NCBI GenBank assembly: GCA_027364815.1
Contig: DAHXOQ010000035.1
Coordinates: forward strand, 1-15,064
DNA length: 15,064 nucleotides
Reading direction: 5' to 3'
Origin: Acidobacteriaceae bacterium
GTDB taxonomy: Bacteria > Acidobacteriota > Terriglobia > Terriglobales > Acidobacteriaceae
A program made the translations under genes and the position numbers. How positions within the stretch are numbered: the stretch's first letter is position 1; every line of letters starts with the position of its first letter. Positions 7,839 through 15,064 of this stretch are shown piece after piece. The notes beneath the pieces are model-generated. The model saw nothing but the letters and a program-made list of their open reading frames with translations. It had not been told where the DNA came from and searched no databases.

Positions 7839-7851
7839 CTTTCAAAACAGG

Positions 7852-9543
7852 TTAAAGTGTATTTGCACCTTCTGATGCAGATTTGACGCGGTCAACATAT
7901 TTGCGGAAGACGCCCGAAGGCCAGCGAAGTGCCGGCGGGGTGAAGTTCGTGAGACGAGCCGCAATCTCTGCTTCAGGTACTTCGAGAGTGATTGTACGGT
8001 TGGGAATGTCAAAGTGGATGATGTCGCCCTCGTGCACCGCTGCAATCGGTCCACCGACGAATGCTTCTGGCGCTACGTGGCCTGCCGTGAAACCGCGGGT
8101 TGCTCCGGAGAAGCGTCCATCCGTCATCAGCGCGACAGATGCGCTCAGTTCGGCGTTGGATGAGATAGCAGCAGTCACCTGGAGCATCTCGCGCATTCCC
8201 GGCCCGCCCTTGGGGCCTTCGTAACGAATCACAAGCACATCATTGGGCTTGATTTGCCCTGCTTGAACCGCGGCAAAGCAATCCTCTTCGCATTCAAAAA
8301 CTCTAGCAGGCCCGCGATGGTCAACCTTGTTCGCTGCGGCGACTTTCATCACGCAACCTTCAGGCGCAAGGTTTCCTTTCAGAATCACAAGACCGCCCGT
8401 TGGCTTGATGGGATTTTCGAAGGTGTGAATGACAACCTGCCCGGAGGTTTCAACAGCGAGCTTGGCTTCTTCAGCAAGTGTGCGGCCGCTGATGGTGAGA
8501 GTTGAACCATCGGCGTATCCGGCGTCGATGAGCCGTTGAGCCAAAAGCCGCGAGCCACCTGCCGCCTGATAATCCTTGGCAACGTACTTGCCCGCCGGTG
8601 TGAGATCGCAAATGAATGGCGTGCGCTTCGAGATGCGGTCAAAATCATCGACGGTGAGCGGAATGCCAAGCTCGCGAGCAATTGCGATCAGGTGAAGCAC
8701 TGCATTTGTCGATCCACCACTGGCCGCAACTGACGCGATGGTGTTCTCAAGCGATGTGCGGGTAATGATTTCCGATGGGCGACGATTTGCGCGCACCGCA
8801 TCCATCAAAATGCGACCCGCTTCGCGTGTGGCGGCGTGCTTGTCTGGCGAAGTTGCGGGAACACCGGAAAGTTGAATCGGGGAGATGCCGAGAATCTCCG
8901 CGGACATCGCCATCGTGTTTGCAGTGAATTGACCGCCGCATGCGCCGGCGCCGGGGCAGGCTGCTGCTTCAAGCGCTTCAAGCCCTGCATCATCGATGCG
9001 GCCCGCAGCGTGCTCGCCGATGCCTGCGAAGACATTCTGAATCGTTATGGCAATTTGTTTTCCATCAGGGCCATCCAATTTTCCAGGCGCAATGGAGCCG
9101 CCGTAGAGCATGATGCCTGGAATATTCAAGCGGCAGAGAGCCATGATGATGCCGGGCATATTCTTATCGCAGCCGCCGATGCCGACAAGTCCGTCGAAGA
9201 GATTGCCGCGTGCGACCAGCTCAATCGAATCGGCGATGACCTCGCGCGAAACGAGCGACGCTTTCATCCCTTGCGTGCCCATCGTGATGCCGTCGGAGAT
9301 GGTGATGGTGTTGAACTCCATCGGCGTGCCGCCGGCCTCGCGGATGCCTTCCTTGAGAGCCTCGGCGACTTCACGCAGGTGCACGTTGCAAGTACCAATC
9401 TCGGTCCACGTGTTCGCGATGCCGATTATCGGCTTGTGCAGATCGTCCTTGCTGTACCCGGCTCCGCGCAGATAGCTACGTGCCGCAGCGCGGTTTGGTC
9501 CTTCGGTTAACGGAATACTTTGGCGCTTGCCTTCAATGCTCAT
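7852..9543 (-). CDS. ilvD: Dihydroxy-acid dehydratase (DHAD)
   Basis: IlvD dehydrates 2,3-dihydroxyisovalerate and its isoleucine-branch homologue to the 2-keto acids. The 563-residue length fits the ilvD group whose characterised members often carry a [2Fe-2S] cluster. The three expected cysteines are visible: C52 in TCNVHLREVAE, C125 in GGCDKNMPG and C202 in CPGAGACGGQFTANTMAM. Near the C-terminus, LMTDGRFSGATRGFTAGHVAPEA carries the catalytic serine region and GPKGGPGMREM lies just before it. The ATG at 9543 has AAGGA six or so bases upstream and gives the usual MSIEGKRQSIPLTEGPNRAAARS start; an extension to a TTG at 9600 has no family support. It lies 71 bases after leuD and is followed by the palindrome-bearing spacer. 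Confidence 0.98.
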   Translation of the reverse strand: MSIEGKRQSIPLTEGPNRAAARSYLRGAGYSKDDLHKPIIGIANTWTEIGTCNVHLREVAEALKEGIREAGGTPMEFNTITISDGITMGTQGMKASLVSREVIADSIELVARGNLFDGLVGIGGCDKNMPGIIMALCRLNIPGIMLYGGSIAPGKLDGPDGKQIAITIQNVFAGIGEHAAGRIDDAGLEALEAAACPGAGACGGQFTANTMAMSAEILGISPIQLSGVPATSPDKHAATREAGRILMDAVRANRRPSEIITRTSLENTIASVAASGGSTNAVLHLIAIARELGIPLTVDDFDRISKRTPFICDLTPAGKYVAKDYQAAGGSRLLAQRLIDAGYADGSTLTISGRTLAEEAKLAVETSGQVVIHTFENPIKPTGGLVILKGNLAPEGCVMKVAAANKVDHRGPARVFECEEDCFAAVQAGQIKPNDVLVIRYEGPKGGPGMREMLQVTAAISSNAELSASVALMTDGRFSGATRGFTAGHVAPEAFVGGPIAAVHEGDIIHFDIPNRTITLEVPEAEIAARLTNFTPPALRWPSGVFRKYVDRVKSASEGANTL

Positions 9544-9614
9544 TTTTTTCCTTGAGTGAAACAATCCTGCCTGGTTGAGATGACAGTTTGAGTCTGCCAA
9601 CTCTATTGATTGAA

Positions 9615-10235
9615 TTACTGGACAACTTTCGCTTTCAACCAGAAATTTTCGTTGTGCTTTGCTTCAAATGTGTCGAGCGCCTTCTCGTGGCGCAAGGTGA
9701 GACCGATGTCGTCAAGACCTTCAAGCAGACAATAGCGGCGGAAAGCGTCCACTTCAAACTTCGCATGGAAGCCGTCATTATCGTTAACGGTTAAGTCCTC
9801 AAGCGAGACTGTGAGCTGGTAATTCGGTTTGGTGCTTGCCTTGTGCATGAGTTCCGCAACTTGCTCTTCACTCAAACGAACGAGGACAATTCCATTTTTC
9901 CCAGCGTTTGAAAAGAAAATATCAGCAAATGTTGGCGCAATGACGACACGGAAACCATAATCAGCAAGCGCCCAGGCTGCATGTTCACGGCTCGCTCCAC
10001 AGCCGAAGTTTTTCCCTGCCACAAGGATCCTGGCGCCCTTATAACGGGGATCGTTGAGCACGAAGCCCGGGTCAGCAACACCGGCAGCATTGGCACGCCA
10101 ATCATAGAAAAGAAAGTCGCCGTAGCCGGTGCGCTCGATACGCTTCAAAAACTGCTTGGGAATAATCTGGTCCGTATCGACGTTGACGCGATCAAGCGGA
10201 GCAACGATGGAAGTGACGGTGCGAATGGGTTCCAT
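9615..10235 (-). CDS. leuD: 3-isopropylmalate dehydratase small subunit
   Basis: LeuD is the swivelling small subunit of isopropylmalate isomerase, which together with LeuC interconverts 2- and 3-isopropylmalate. Its 206 residues match the bacterial LeuD length. Motifs seen are NVDTDQIIPKQFLKRIERTGYG (about 18-39, substrate-recognition loop) and the hallmark NFGCGASREHAAWAL (76-90). The ATG at 10235 overlaps the leuC stop by one base (TAATG), and AGGAG lies within the leuC 3' end, so the two subunits are almost certainly co-translated. Confidence 0.97.
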   Translation of the reverse strand: MEPIRTVTSIVAPLDRVNVDTDQIIPKQFLKRIERTGYGDFLFYDWRANAAGVADPGFVLNDPRYKGARILVAGKNFGCGASREHAAWALADYGFRVVIAPTFADIFFSNAGKNGIVLVRLSEEQVAELMHKASTKPNYQLTVSLEDLTVNDNDGFHAKFEVDAFRRYCLLEGLDDIGLTLRHEKALDTFEAKHNENFWLKAKVVQ

Positions 10236-11677
10236 TATGCGTTCTCCTTGGCGGCTTCGTTGCGAACGGGCCAGTTGCGTGTGTCGACAAAATGGCCAGC
10301 GATGGCAGCAGCAGCGGCCATCTCCGGAGAGACAAGGTGTGTACGACCGCCGCGTCCCTGCCGGCCCTCAAAATTTCGATTCGAAGTGGAGGCGCAACGT
10401 TCACCGGGTGCAAGAATGTCAGGATTCATCGCCAGGCACATCGAACATCCCGGTTCGCGCCACTCAAATCCAGCCGCGATGAAGATCTTGTCCAGGCCCT
10501 CATTTTCAGCCTGCGATTTGACGGCCTGTGAGCCGGGCACAACCATTGCGCTGACACGCGTGCTGACCTTGTATCCACGCGCGATGCGCGCCGCGGCACG
10601 CAGATCTTCAATGCGGCCGTTGGTGCATGAACCAATGAAGACGCGGTCAATCTCGATTGCGTCAAGCTTGGTACCCGCCTTGAGGTCCATGTACTCAAGC
10701 GCTTTTTCCAGACTCTTGCGTTCAATTTCATTCGGCGCATCGGCGGGATTCGGAACCGCAGCCGTGATGGGCGCAACCATTCCCGGACTTGTACCCCAAC
10801 TGACGTAGGGCTCTAGTGTCGCAGCATCGATGGTGAGCTCGCGATCAAACTTTGCGCCTTCGTCGGTAGGCAACTTCTTCCACTCGGCAACAGCGGCCTC
10901 CCATGCTGCGCCTGTGGGGCTGAAACGGCGGCCCTTCAAGTATGCGAAAGTCTTTTCGTCGGGAGCGATGAGCCCAGCACGCGCGCCGGCTTCAATGCTC
11001 ATATTGCAGACGGTCATGCGGCCTTCCATGGAGAGCGAGCGTATTGCCGAGCCGGCAAACTCAATTACGCAGCCCGTAGCGCCGTCAGTGCCGATTTTTC
11101 CGATGATGGCGAGCACAATGTCCTTGGCTGTGACGCCGGGCTTGAGATCGCCTTCAACTGCGATGCGAAAAGTTTTTGCACGGCTCTGTGGCAGAGTCTG
11201 TGTCGCGAGTACGTGCTCAACTTCACTGGTGCCGATGCCGAAGGCCAGCGCGCCAAAGGCCCCATGAGTCGAAGTGTGCGAGTCGCCGCAGACAATCGTC
11301 ATGCCCGGCTTGGTGAGTCCGAGTTCCGGTCCGATGATGTGCACGATGCCCTGATTGGGCGAATCGACATCGTAGAGCTCAATACCGAAGTCCTTGCAGT
11401 TCTGGCGCAGCGTTGACATCTGCCTGGCCGCAATCTGATCGACAATATTGAGCCGGCCTTCAATCGTGGTTGGAATATTGTGGTCGACTGTCGCGATGCA
11501 GCGATTAGGATTGCGCACGGTGCGTCCTGCGAGACGCAAACCTTCAAAGGCCTGCGGTGAGGTAACCTCGTGCAGCAATTGCAGGTCGATGTAGAGCAGC
11601 GAGGGCTCACCCTCAGGCTCTGCAACGAGGTGCTGCTGCCAGATTTTTTCAAATAACGTTTTGGGTCCGTTGATCAT
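10235..11677 (-). CDS. leuC: 3-isopropylmalate dehydratase large subunit
   Basis: LeuC is the aconitase-fold, [4Fe-4S]-containing catalytic subunit of isopropylmalate isomerase. The 480 residues are slightly longer than the common 465-470. The three cluster cysteines are C351 (VFIGSCTNGRIEDLR), C411 and C414 (EPGCSMCLAMNPD). Also present are VDHNIPT (64-70), CGDSHTSTHGAFGALAFGIGTSEVEHVLATQ (130-160) and the C-terminal signature with RCASTSNRNFEGRQGRGGRTHLVSPEMAAAAAI. The ATG at 11677 is preceded by AGGA. It lies 89 bases after leuB; that spacer carries a 6-bp hairpin (GCTGGC/GCCAGC, 11699-11718) without a T-tract, so it is not a terminator. Confidence 0.98.
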   Translation of the reverse strand: MINGPKTLFEKIWQQHLVAEPEGEPSLLYIDLQLLHEVTSPQAFEGLRLAGRTVRNPNRCIATVDHNIPTTIEGRLNIVDQIAARQMSTLRQNCKDFGIELYDVDSPNQGIVHIIGPELGLTKPGMTIVCGDSHTSTHGAFGALAFGIGTSEVEHVLATQTLPQSRAKTFRIAVEGDLKPGVTAKDIVLAIIGKIGTDGATGCVIEFAGSAIRSLSMEGRMTVCNMSIEAGARAGLIAPDEKTFAYLKGRRFSPTGAAWEAAVAEWKKLPTDEGAKFDRELTIDAATLEPYVSWGTSPGMVAPITAAVPNPADAPNEIERKSLEKALEYMDLKAGTKLDAIEIDRVFIGSCTNGRIEDLRAAARIARGYKVSTRVSAMVVPGSQAVKSQAENEGLDKIFIAAGFEWREPGCSMCLAMNPDILAPGERCASTSNRNFEGRQGRGGRTHLVSPEMAAAAAIAGHFVDTRNWPVRNEAAKENA

Positions 11678-11766
11678 TGTTTGTCCTGTGAGTTTACTGC
11701 TGGCGAGTCGCGGCCAGCTTGTTGTTGCTCGTTGTAATTGTCTTCAAACTTTTCGAGAGCAGATGA

Positions 11767-12849
11767 CTATTTTCCGGCCGTCAACAACTCTCTGACTTTT
11801 GCGCCCATCTCTTTTGTGGAGAGGACAGGGAAGCCCTGCGGATTTGCGCGCGCAAGATCCGGCGTACGGAATCCCAGTTCAAGCGCCTTGCGCACTGCCT
11901 TTTCAATCGCTGCCGCCTCGGCTTCGAGCCCGCCGGAGTGGCGCAACACCAATGCGCCGGTGAGGATTGCACCGAGAGGATTCGCGAGTCCTTTGCCGGC
12001 AATATCCGGCGCTGAGCCGTGAATCGGCTCGTACAAATTCACCTTTCCGCCAATCGTCGCAGAGGGCAGCATGCCGATTGAACCCGTTATCACTCCCGAT
12101 TCGTCTGACAGAATATCGCCGAAGAGATTTTCAGTCAGCACTACGTCAAATTCCTTCGGCCGGTTCATCAAGTGCATCGCCATCGCGTCGACGTACTGAT
12201 GTTCGAGCGCGACATCTGGAAATTCCTTTGCCACTTCAATCACTGTGTCGCGCCAGAGTTGTGAGACCTCAAGAACATTTGCCTTGTCCACACTGGTGAG
12301 TTTTTTGCGGCGCTTCTGTGCAAGCTGGAAGGCGATACGAGCAACGCGTGCAACCTCGTCCTTTGTGTAGCGCATCGTGTTCCACGCTTCACCGGTGGTG
12401 CGGTTCCACTCACGCGGCTTGCCGAAATAAAGTCCGCCCAGCAACTCGCGAACAAATAAAATGTCCGCGCCATCTATGATCTCCGGGCGCAACGGACTGT
12501 TTACAGCGAGTTCTTTGAATGCAAAAGCGGGGCGCAGATTGGCAAATCCGCCAAGTGCCGAGCGGATAGCAAGCAAGCCCGCCTCGGGGCGCTTGTCTGG
12601 AGCCAATGAGTTGAACTCGTTTCCGCCAACAGCTCCGAGAAGAACTGCGTCAGAATCGAGCGCGGCTTTCAAAGTATCCTCGGGCAGCGGTGTGCCATCG
12701 TTGATAATTGCCGTGCCGCCAATACGGCGAGCGTTAAACTCAAGCGTGTGCCCGCCCATCTGCGCGACGGTCTTCATCACTTCAACCGCTTCGTTTGTAA
12801 CCTCGGGGCCAATGCCATCGCCCGCCGTAACCAGGATATTCAACTTCAT
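11767..12849 (-). CDS. leuB: 3-isopropylmalate dehydrogenase
   Basis: LeuB oxidatively decarboxylates 3-isopropylmalate to 2-ketoisocaproate with NAD. The 360 residues match bacterial LeuB. Visible signatures are GDGIGPEV (10-17), the substrate arginines R96, R106 and R134 (IRSALGGFANLRP and VRELLGGLYFG), Y141, K189 (SVDKANVL), D221 (YVDAMAMHL), the metal aspartates D245 and D249 in NLFGDILSDESGVITGSIGMLPSA, and the NAD-binding IHGSAPDIAGKGLANP (276-291). The LGGLYFG segment and the substrate arginines favour isopropylmalate over isocitrate or tartrate relatives. The ATG at 12849 has only a weak purine-rich ribosome site (AAAGAG), 42 bases after the leuA stop. Confidence 0.98.
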   Translation of the reverse strand: MKLNILVTAGDGIGPEVTNEAVEVMKTVAQMGGHTLEFNARRIGGTAIINDGTPLPEDTLKAALDSDAVLLGAVGGNEFNSLAPDKRPEAGLLAIRSALGGFANLRPAFAFKELAVNSPLRPEIIDGADILFVRELLGGLYFGKPREWNRTTGEAWNTMRYTKDEVARVARIAFQLAQKRRKKLTSVDKANVLEVSQLWRDTVIEVAKEFPDVALEHQYVDAMAMHLMNRPKEFDVVLTENLFGDILSDESGVITGSIGMLPSATIGGKVNLYEPIHGSAPDIAGKGLANPLGAILTGALVLRHSGGLEAEAAAIEKAVRKALELGFRTPDLARANPQGFPVLSTKEMGAKVRELLTAGK

Positions 12850-12891
12850 TGTTCTTTTTACTCTTTCTTGTTTTGTATTTTTTGCAGGAAG

Positions 12892-14097
12892 TTACTCAGC
12901 GTCCAATGCGTTTACAGTTGCAAATTTGCGGCTCAATCGAATCTGTTCAGGCAGCATGCCGATGAGGTCCTGATCGTAGATGTTTTTCTTGCGATCAGCG
13001 AGCGCAACGAATCGATAGTAGACATGCTGCAACTCATCACGCGTTAGCTCGAAGCCAAGTGCTTCAAGGCGATGACGGAGTGCGGCGCGTCCTGAGTGCT
13101 TGCCCAGAACGAGACTGGTATGCGCAACGCCGACCAGCGCTGGAGTCATGATCTCGTAGCAGAGCGGGTTCGCGAGCATCCCATGCTGGTGAATGCCGGA
13201 CTCATGCGCAAACGCATTCGCGCCAACGATAGCCTTGTTCGGCGAGGGCTGGAAGGTGATGATCTGCCCGAGGACCTGGCTCGTTGGAAAGAGCTGGTTG
13301 AGCTTGATGTTGTTCTGGACGCCGTAGACGTCGGCGCGGACAAAAAGGGCGGCGGCAATCTCTTCAAGCGCGGCGTGGCCTGCACGCTCGCCGATGCCGT
13401 TGATTGGGCACTCGACCTGACGGGCGCCGGCGGTGATAGCTGCGAGCGAGTTGGCGACGGCGAGGCCGAGCTCGTCATGGCAGTGCGAGGAGAGGATCAC
13501 CCCCTCCGCGTCAATTGCCGGGATGCGCTCACGGACTTCGCGGAACATCTTTCCGTACTCATCAGGCGTCGTGTAGCCGACGGTGTCCGGCATGTTGATG
13601 GTGGTGGCACCGGCTTCGACGGCGACGCGAACCATCTGGACAAGGTAATCACGATCGGCACGGGTTGCATCTTCAGGGGAAAACTCGACATCATCGACGA
13701 GTGTGCGAGCGAGACGGACGGATTCAGCCGTGAGCTCAAGCGCCTCATCGCGCGTGGTCTTCAATTTGTATTCAAGATGCAGGTCGCTGGCGGCGAGGAA
13801 AACGTGAATACGCGCGCGGTCAGCGTGTTCGAGGGCACGTGCGGCCATTTCGATGTCATCGGCCTTGGCGCGTGCCAGTGAGGTGATACGCGGCTTGCGA
13901 ATGGCCTGAGCGATCGTCGCAATGGCGGCAAAGTCGCCCTCGGAGGCCATCGCAAAACCGGCTTCAAGAATGTCCACGCCAAGATCTTCAAGAGCGTGTG
14001 CCATGGAGAGCTTTTCCTGCGTGGTCATGCTGCAACCGGGCGACTGCTCGCCGTCACGCAGTGTGGTGTCAAAAAATGCAACGTGATTTGTGCTCAT
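12892..14097 (-). CDS. leuA: 2-isopropylmalate synthase, short form without regulatory domain
   Basis: LeuA condenses acetyl-CoA with 2-ketoisovalerate in the first leucine-specific step. The catalytic TIM barrel (residues about 1-270) has FFDTTLRDGEQSPGCSM with metal aspartate D10 and R14, HCHDELGLAVANSLAAITAGARQVE with metal histidines H205 and H207, and NGIGERAGHAALEE (233-246). Subdomains follow at about 290-390 (ANAFAHESGIHQHGML, LGKHSGRAALRHRLEALG, LADRKKNIYDQDL). At 401 residues it stops there. The C-terminal LeuA_dimer domain of about 120 residues, which binds leucine in the usual ~510-560-residue enzymes, is absent. The stop is a clean TAA with leuB 42 bases on, so no frameshifted remnant fits between them. 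Small deviations from common LeuA include HDELG for HNDLG and GFAMASEGD for GFPxxSPGD. Homocitrate or citramalate synthase activity is possible, but leuBCD next door favours IPMS. TGGAGG precedes the ATG. Confidence 0.95.
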   Translation of the reverse strand: MSTNHVAFFDTTLRDGEQSPGCSMTTQEKLSMAHALEDLGVDILEAGFAMASEGDFAAIATIAQAIRKPRITSLARAKADDIEMAARALEHADRARIHVFLAASDLHLEYKLKTTRDEALELTAESVRLARTLVDDVEFSPEDATRADRDYLVQMVRVAVEAGATTINMPDTVGYTTPDEYGKMFREVRERIPAIDAEGVILSSHCHDELGLAVANSLAAITAGARQVECPINGIGERAGHAALEEIAAALFVRADVYGVQNNIKLNQLFPTSQVLGQIITFQPSPNKAIVGANAFAHESGIHQHGMLANPLCYEIMTPALVGVAHTSLVLGKHSGRAALRHRLEALGFELTRDELQHVYYRFVALADRKKNIYDQDLIGMLPEQIRLSRKFATVNALDAE

Positions 14098-14159
14098 TGA
14101 AACCTCCAGGGGAGGGGGAGTGAACTCTCAGCAATTCAATTTTCGCCGATGGGGGCTGT

Positions 14160-14174
14160 ATAACGCAAAGTTAT
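14160..14174. promoter_or_regulatory. LysR-type operator candidate 1 (ATAAC-N5-GTTAT)
   Basis: ATAACGCAAAGTTAT is a perfect 5+5 dyad with a five-base spacer and contains the LysR-family T-N11-A core (T14161, A14173). It overlaps the -10 region of the predicted leuA promoter and starts exactly 31 bases from the second site. Confidence 0.5.
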
Positions 14175-14201
14175 TATATTTTTTAGAAGCATAAGATATA
14201 T
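14173..14201 (-). promoter_or_regulatory. Candidate leuA operon promoter
   Basis: On the minus strand a perfect TATAAT (14178 down to 14173) stands about 75 bases before the leuA ATG. At 17 bases upstream the expected -35 position reads ATATAT, a poor match. A strong -10 with a weak -35 is typical of activator-dependent promoters, which fits control by the adjacent LysR-type protein. Confidence 0.5.
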
Positions 14202-14208
14202 TTATAAT
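14180..14208 (+). promoter_or_regulatory. Candidate promoter of the LysR-type regulator
   Basis: TATAAT at 14203-14208 is a perfect -10 on the plus strand. With a 17-base spacer the -35 position (14180-14185) reads TTTTTA, a partial match. Its -35 area interleaves with that of the leuA promoter, so polymerase binding at the two may compete. Confidence 0.42.
14191..14205. promoter_or_regulatory. LysR-type operator candidate 2 (ATAA-N7-TTAT)
   Basis: ATAAGATATATTTAT has 4+4 dyad arms with seven bases between, the same ATAA-N7-TTAT form as site 1, and T14192-N11-A14204. It covers the predicted -35 region of leuA and reaches the -10 box of the regulator promoter. The local AT-richness makes a chance match easier than at site 1. 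Confidence 0.4.
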
Positions 14209-14414
14209 GATTTCAGTAAGCAGGGATTTTGGAACAGGGATTAAAGATTTGGCAATTGGGAAAAGCCAAACTGAACCGGTACAGGAACGTTGACGAATTA
14301 CGCAAAGAATTCGATGCGGATGCAGCGGGTTTTTGAGGAGAAGATGGGGGAAGTTTACTCATCGGTTAGCCATCTTGAAAAAATAGGGAGCAGGGATAAG
14401 GAAGGCAAAAGAGA

Positions 14415-15064
14415 ATGGAATTGAATCATCTAGAAACCTTCTTGATTGTGGCGGAGGAGCGCAGTTTTTCCCGTGCTGCGGCACAGTTGCATCGCACCCA
14501 GCCGGCCATCAGCCAGGTCATTCGCAAGCTGGAGGAGGATGTGGGCGAGCGGCTCTTTGACCGTGCCGGGCGTGATGCGACACTGACCGCGTCCGGCGAA
14601 CTTCTGCGCGATTATGCACAGCGCTTGATGGCGCTACGCCGCGAGGCGACGAGCGCGCTCGACGAGTTGAAGCATCTTGAACGTGGCCGTCTGCAATTGG
14701 CCGCCAACGAGTACACATGCCTCTATCTTCTGCCTGTGATTGCCGAATTTCGCGAAAAATATCCGCAGATTGACGTCACCGTTCAGCGTGTACTGGCGAG
14801 CCGCATCTCTGAGGAGCTGAACCGGCGCAGTTTTGAGCTGGCCGTGAGCTCGTTCCGGCCAGATCCGGCACACTTTCGATCGATTGCGGTCTATGGAGAC
14901 TCCCTGGCGCTGATTGTGAGTCCCAAACATCTTCTTGCGTCAATGGGTAGTATCTCGATTAACAAGCTTGGCAAAGAGACATTTGTTGCGCACAATGTCG
15001 CCTCGCCGCTGCGGCGCAGAGTGATTGATGCCTTTCAGAAGCATCGGACGCCTTTGAATATGCT
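14415..15064 (+). CDS. LysR-type transcriptional regulator, truncated by the window end
   Basis: The visible 216 residues are the N-terminal two-thirds or so of a LysR-family regulator of usual length near 300. Residues 1-60 form the winged helix-turn-helix (MELNHLETFLIVAEERSFSRAAAQLHRTQPAISQVIRKLEEDVGERLFDR, followed by TLTASGELL). A linker helix runs to about residue 90, and the effector-binding domain begins at GRLQLAANEYTCLYLLPVIAEFREKYPQIDV. The ATG at 14415 lies 12 bases after an AAGGA and matches family starts. The reading frame is open to the last base. Divergent placement from leuA suggests that it controls the leu-ilv series, responding to a pathway intermediate as IlvY or LeuO-type regulators do; the effector cannot be told from sequence. 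The gene is distinct enough that I do not assign ilvY or leuO. Confidence 0.95.
   Translation, partial: MELNHLETFLIVAEERSFSRAAAQLHRTQPAISQVIRKLEEDVGERLFDRAGRDATLTASGELLRDYAQRLMALRREATSALDELKHLERGRLQLAANEYTCLYLLPVIAEFREKYPQIDVTVQRVLASRISEELNRRSFELAVSSFRPDPAHFRSIAVYGDSLALIVSPKHLLASMGSISINKLGKETFVAHNVASPLRRRVIDAFQKHRTPLNM

Larger units (their letters stand above)
14098..14414. promoter_or_regulatory. Divergent leuA / LysR-regulator control region
   Basis: This 317-base gap has no convincing gene. The part near 14160-14210 is strongly AT-rich and holds the promoter boxes and dyads listed separately. The leuA side leaves a leader of only about 70 bases, with no leucine-rich leader peptide, T-box or antiterminator pair that I can see. 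The regulator side has a leader of about 200 bases with a TTTGGC/GCCAAA hairpin (14248-14270) and two CAGGGATT copies (14221 and 14235). Confidence 0.7.

Noticed and set aside
8836..9510. 224-codon plus-strand ORF opposite ilvD
   Set aside because: Antisense shadow of ilvD without family resemblance or a ribosome binding site of note.
9544..9600. 19-residue N-terminal extension of IlvD from a TTG codon
   Set aside because: AAGGA directly upstream of the ATG at 9543 and the standard family start make the extension unlikely.
9981..10808. 275-codon plus-strand ORF opposite leuD and leuC
   Set aside because: Antisense to two conserved genes, low-complexity arginine/serine-rich translation, no recognisable motif.
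13096..13881. 261-codon plus-strand ORF opposite leuA
   Set aside because: It lies wholly antisense to a strongly conserved enzyme gene, and its protein has no recognisable domain; GC-rich codon use leaves such antisense frames open.
14098..14170. Leucine attenuator or T-box upstream of leuA
   Set aside because: The predicted leader is only about 70 bases, has no Leu-codon-rich peptide, no T-box core and no terminator/antiterminator pair.

Overview
The window looks like chromosomal DNA from a free-living, moderately GC-rich bacterium. It is probably an acidobacterium of the Terriglobia/Acidobacteriaceae type. That guess rests on remembered family resemblance: a DUF4288 gene beside branched-chain amino-acid genes, a small basic protein ending in an ISPEGRRRIAEAVKRRW-like motif, and GGGCTAAAGCCC / GGCACGAC-type palindromes. 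No phylogenetic test could be run. There is no mobile element, CRISPR array, rRNA or tRNA in the window.

Left part (1-3900). A secreted protein of unknown function (215-1048, minus) is divergent from three rightward genes: a bactofilin (1274-1645), a protein with a degenerate methyltransferase-like fold (1732-2385) and a UPF0173-type metallo-beta-lactamase-fold hydrolase (2449-3153). A hairpin at 3193-3221 sits between the converging ends of the hydrolase gene and a gene for a small, very basic, coiled-coil protein (3248-3487, minus). An AT-rich stretch of about 400 bases with several short palindromes follows. It holds at most one doubtful small membrane-protein ORF.

Main part (3842-14097, minus strand). 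One long gene series encodes nearly the whole branched-chain amino-acid pathway, in transcription order leuA, leuB, leuC, leuD, ilvD, a DUF4288 gene, ilvB, ilvN, ilvC. It ends in a textbook intrinsic terminator at 3842-3882. AHAS (IlvB+IlvN), KARI (IlvC) and DHAD (IlvD) make 2-ketoisovalerate and the isoleucine precursor. LeuA, LeuCD and LeuB extend 2-ketoisovalerate to 2-ketoisocaproate. The transaminase (ilvE) and threonine deaminase (ilvA) are not in the window. The tightest junctions are leuC/leuD (1-base overlap) and DUF4288/ilvB (ATGA overlap).

Right edge (14098-15064). A LysR-type regulator, cut by the window end, is transcribed divergently from leuA. The 317-base gap holds back-to-back promoters with perfect TATAAT boxes. 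Two 15-base ATAA-N7-TTAT dyads start 31 bases apart and match the LysR-family T-N11-A pattern.

The most interesting points are: LeuA has no C-terminal leucine-feedback domain while IlvN keeps most valine-contact positions; a DUF4288 protein of unknown role is translationally coupled to ilvB; the paired operator-like sites; and two palindromes inside the operon. I did not see a wholly new system; the novelty is in the regulation and accessory parts of a known pathway.
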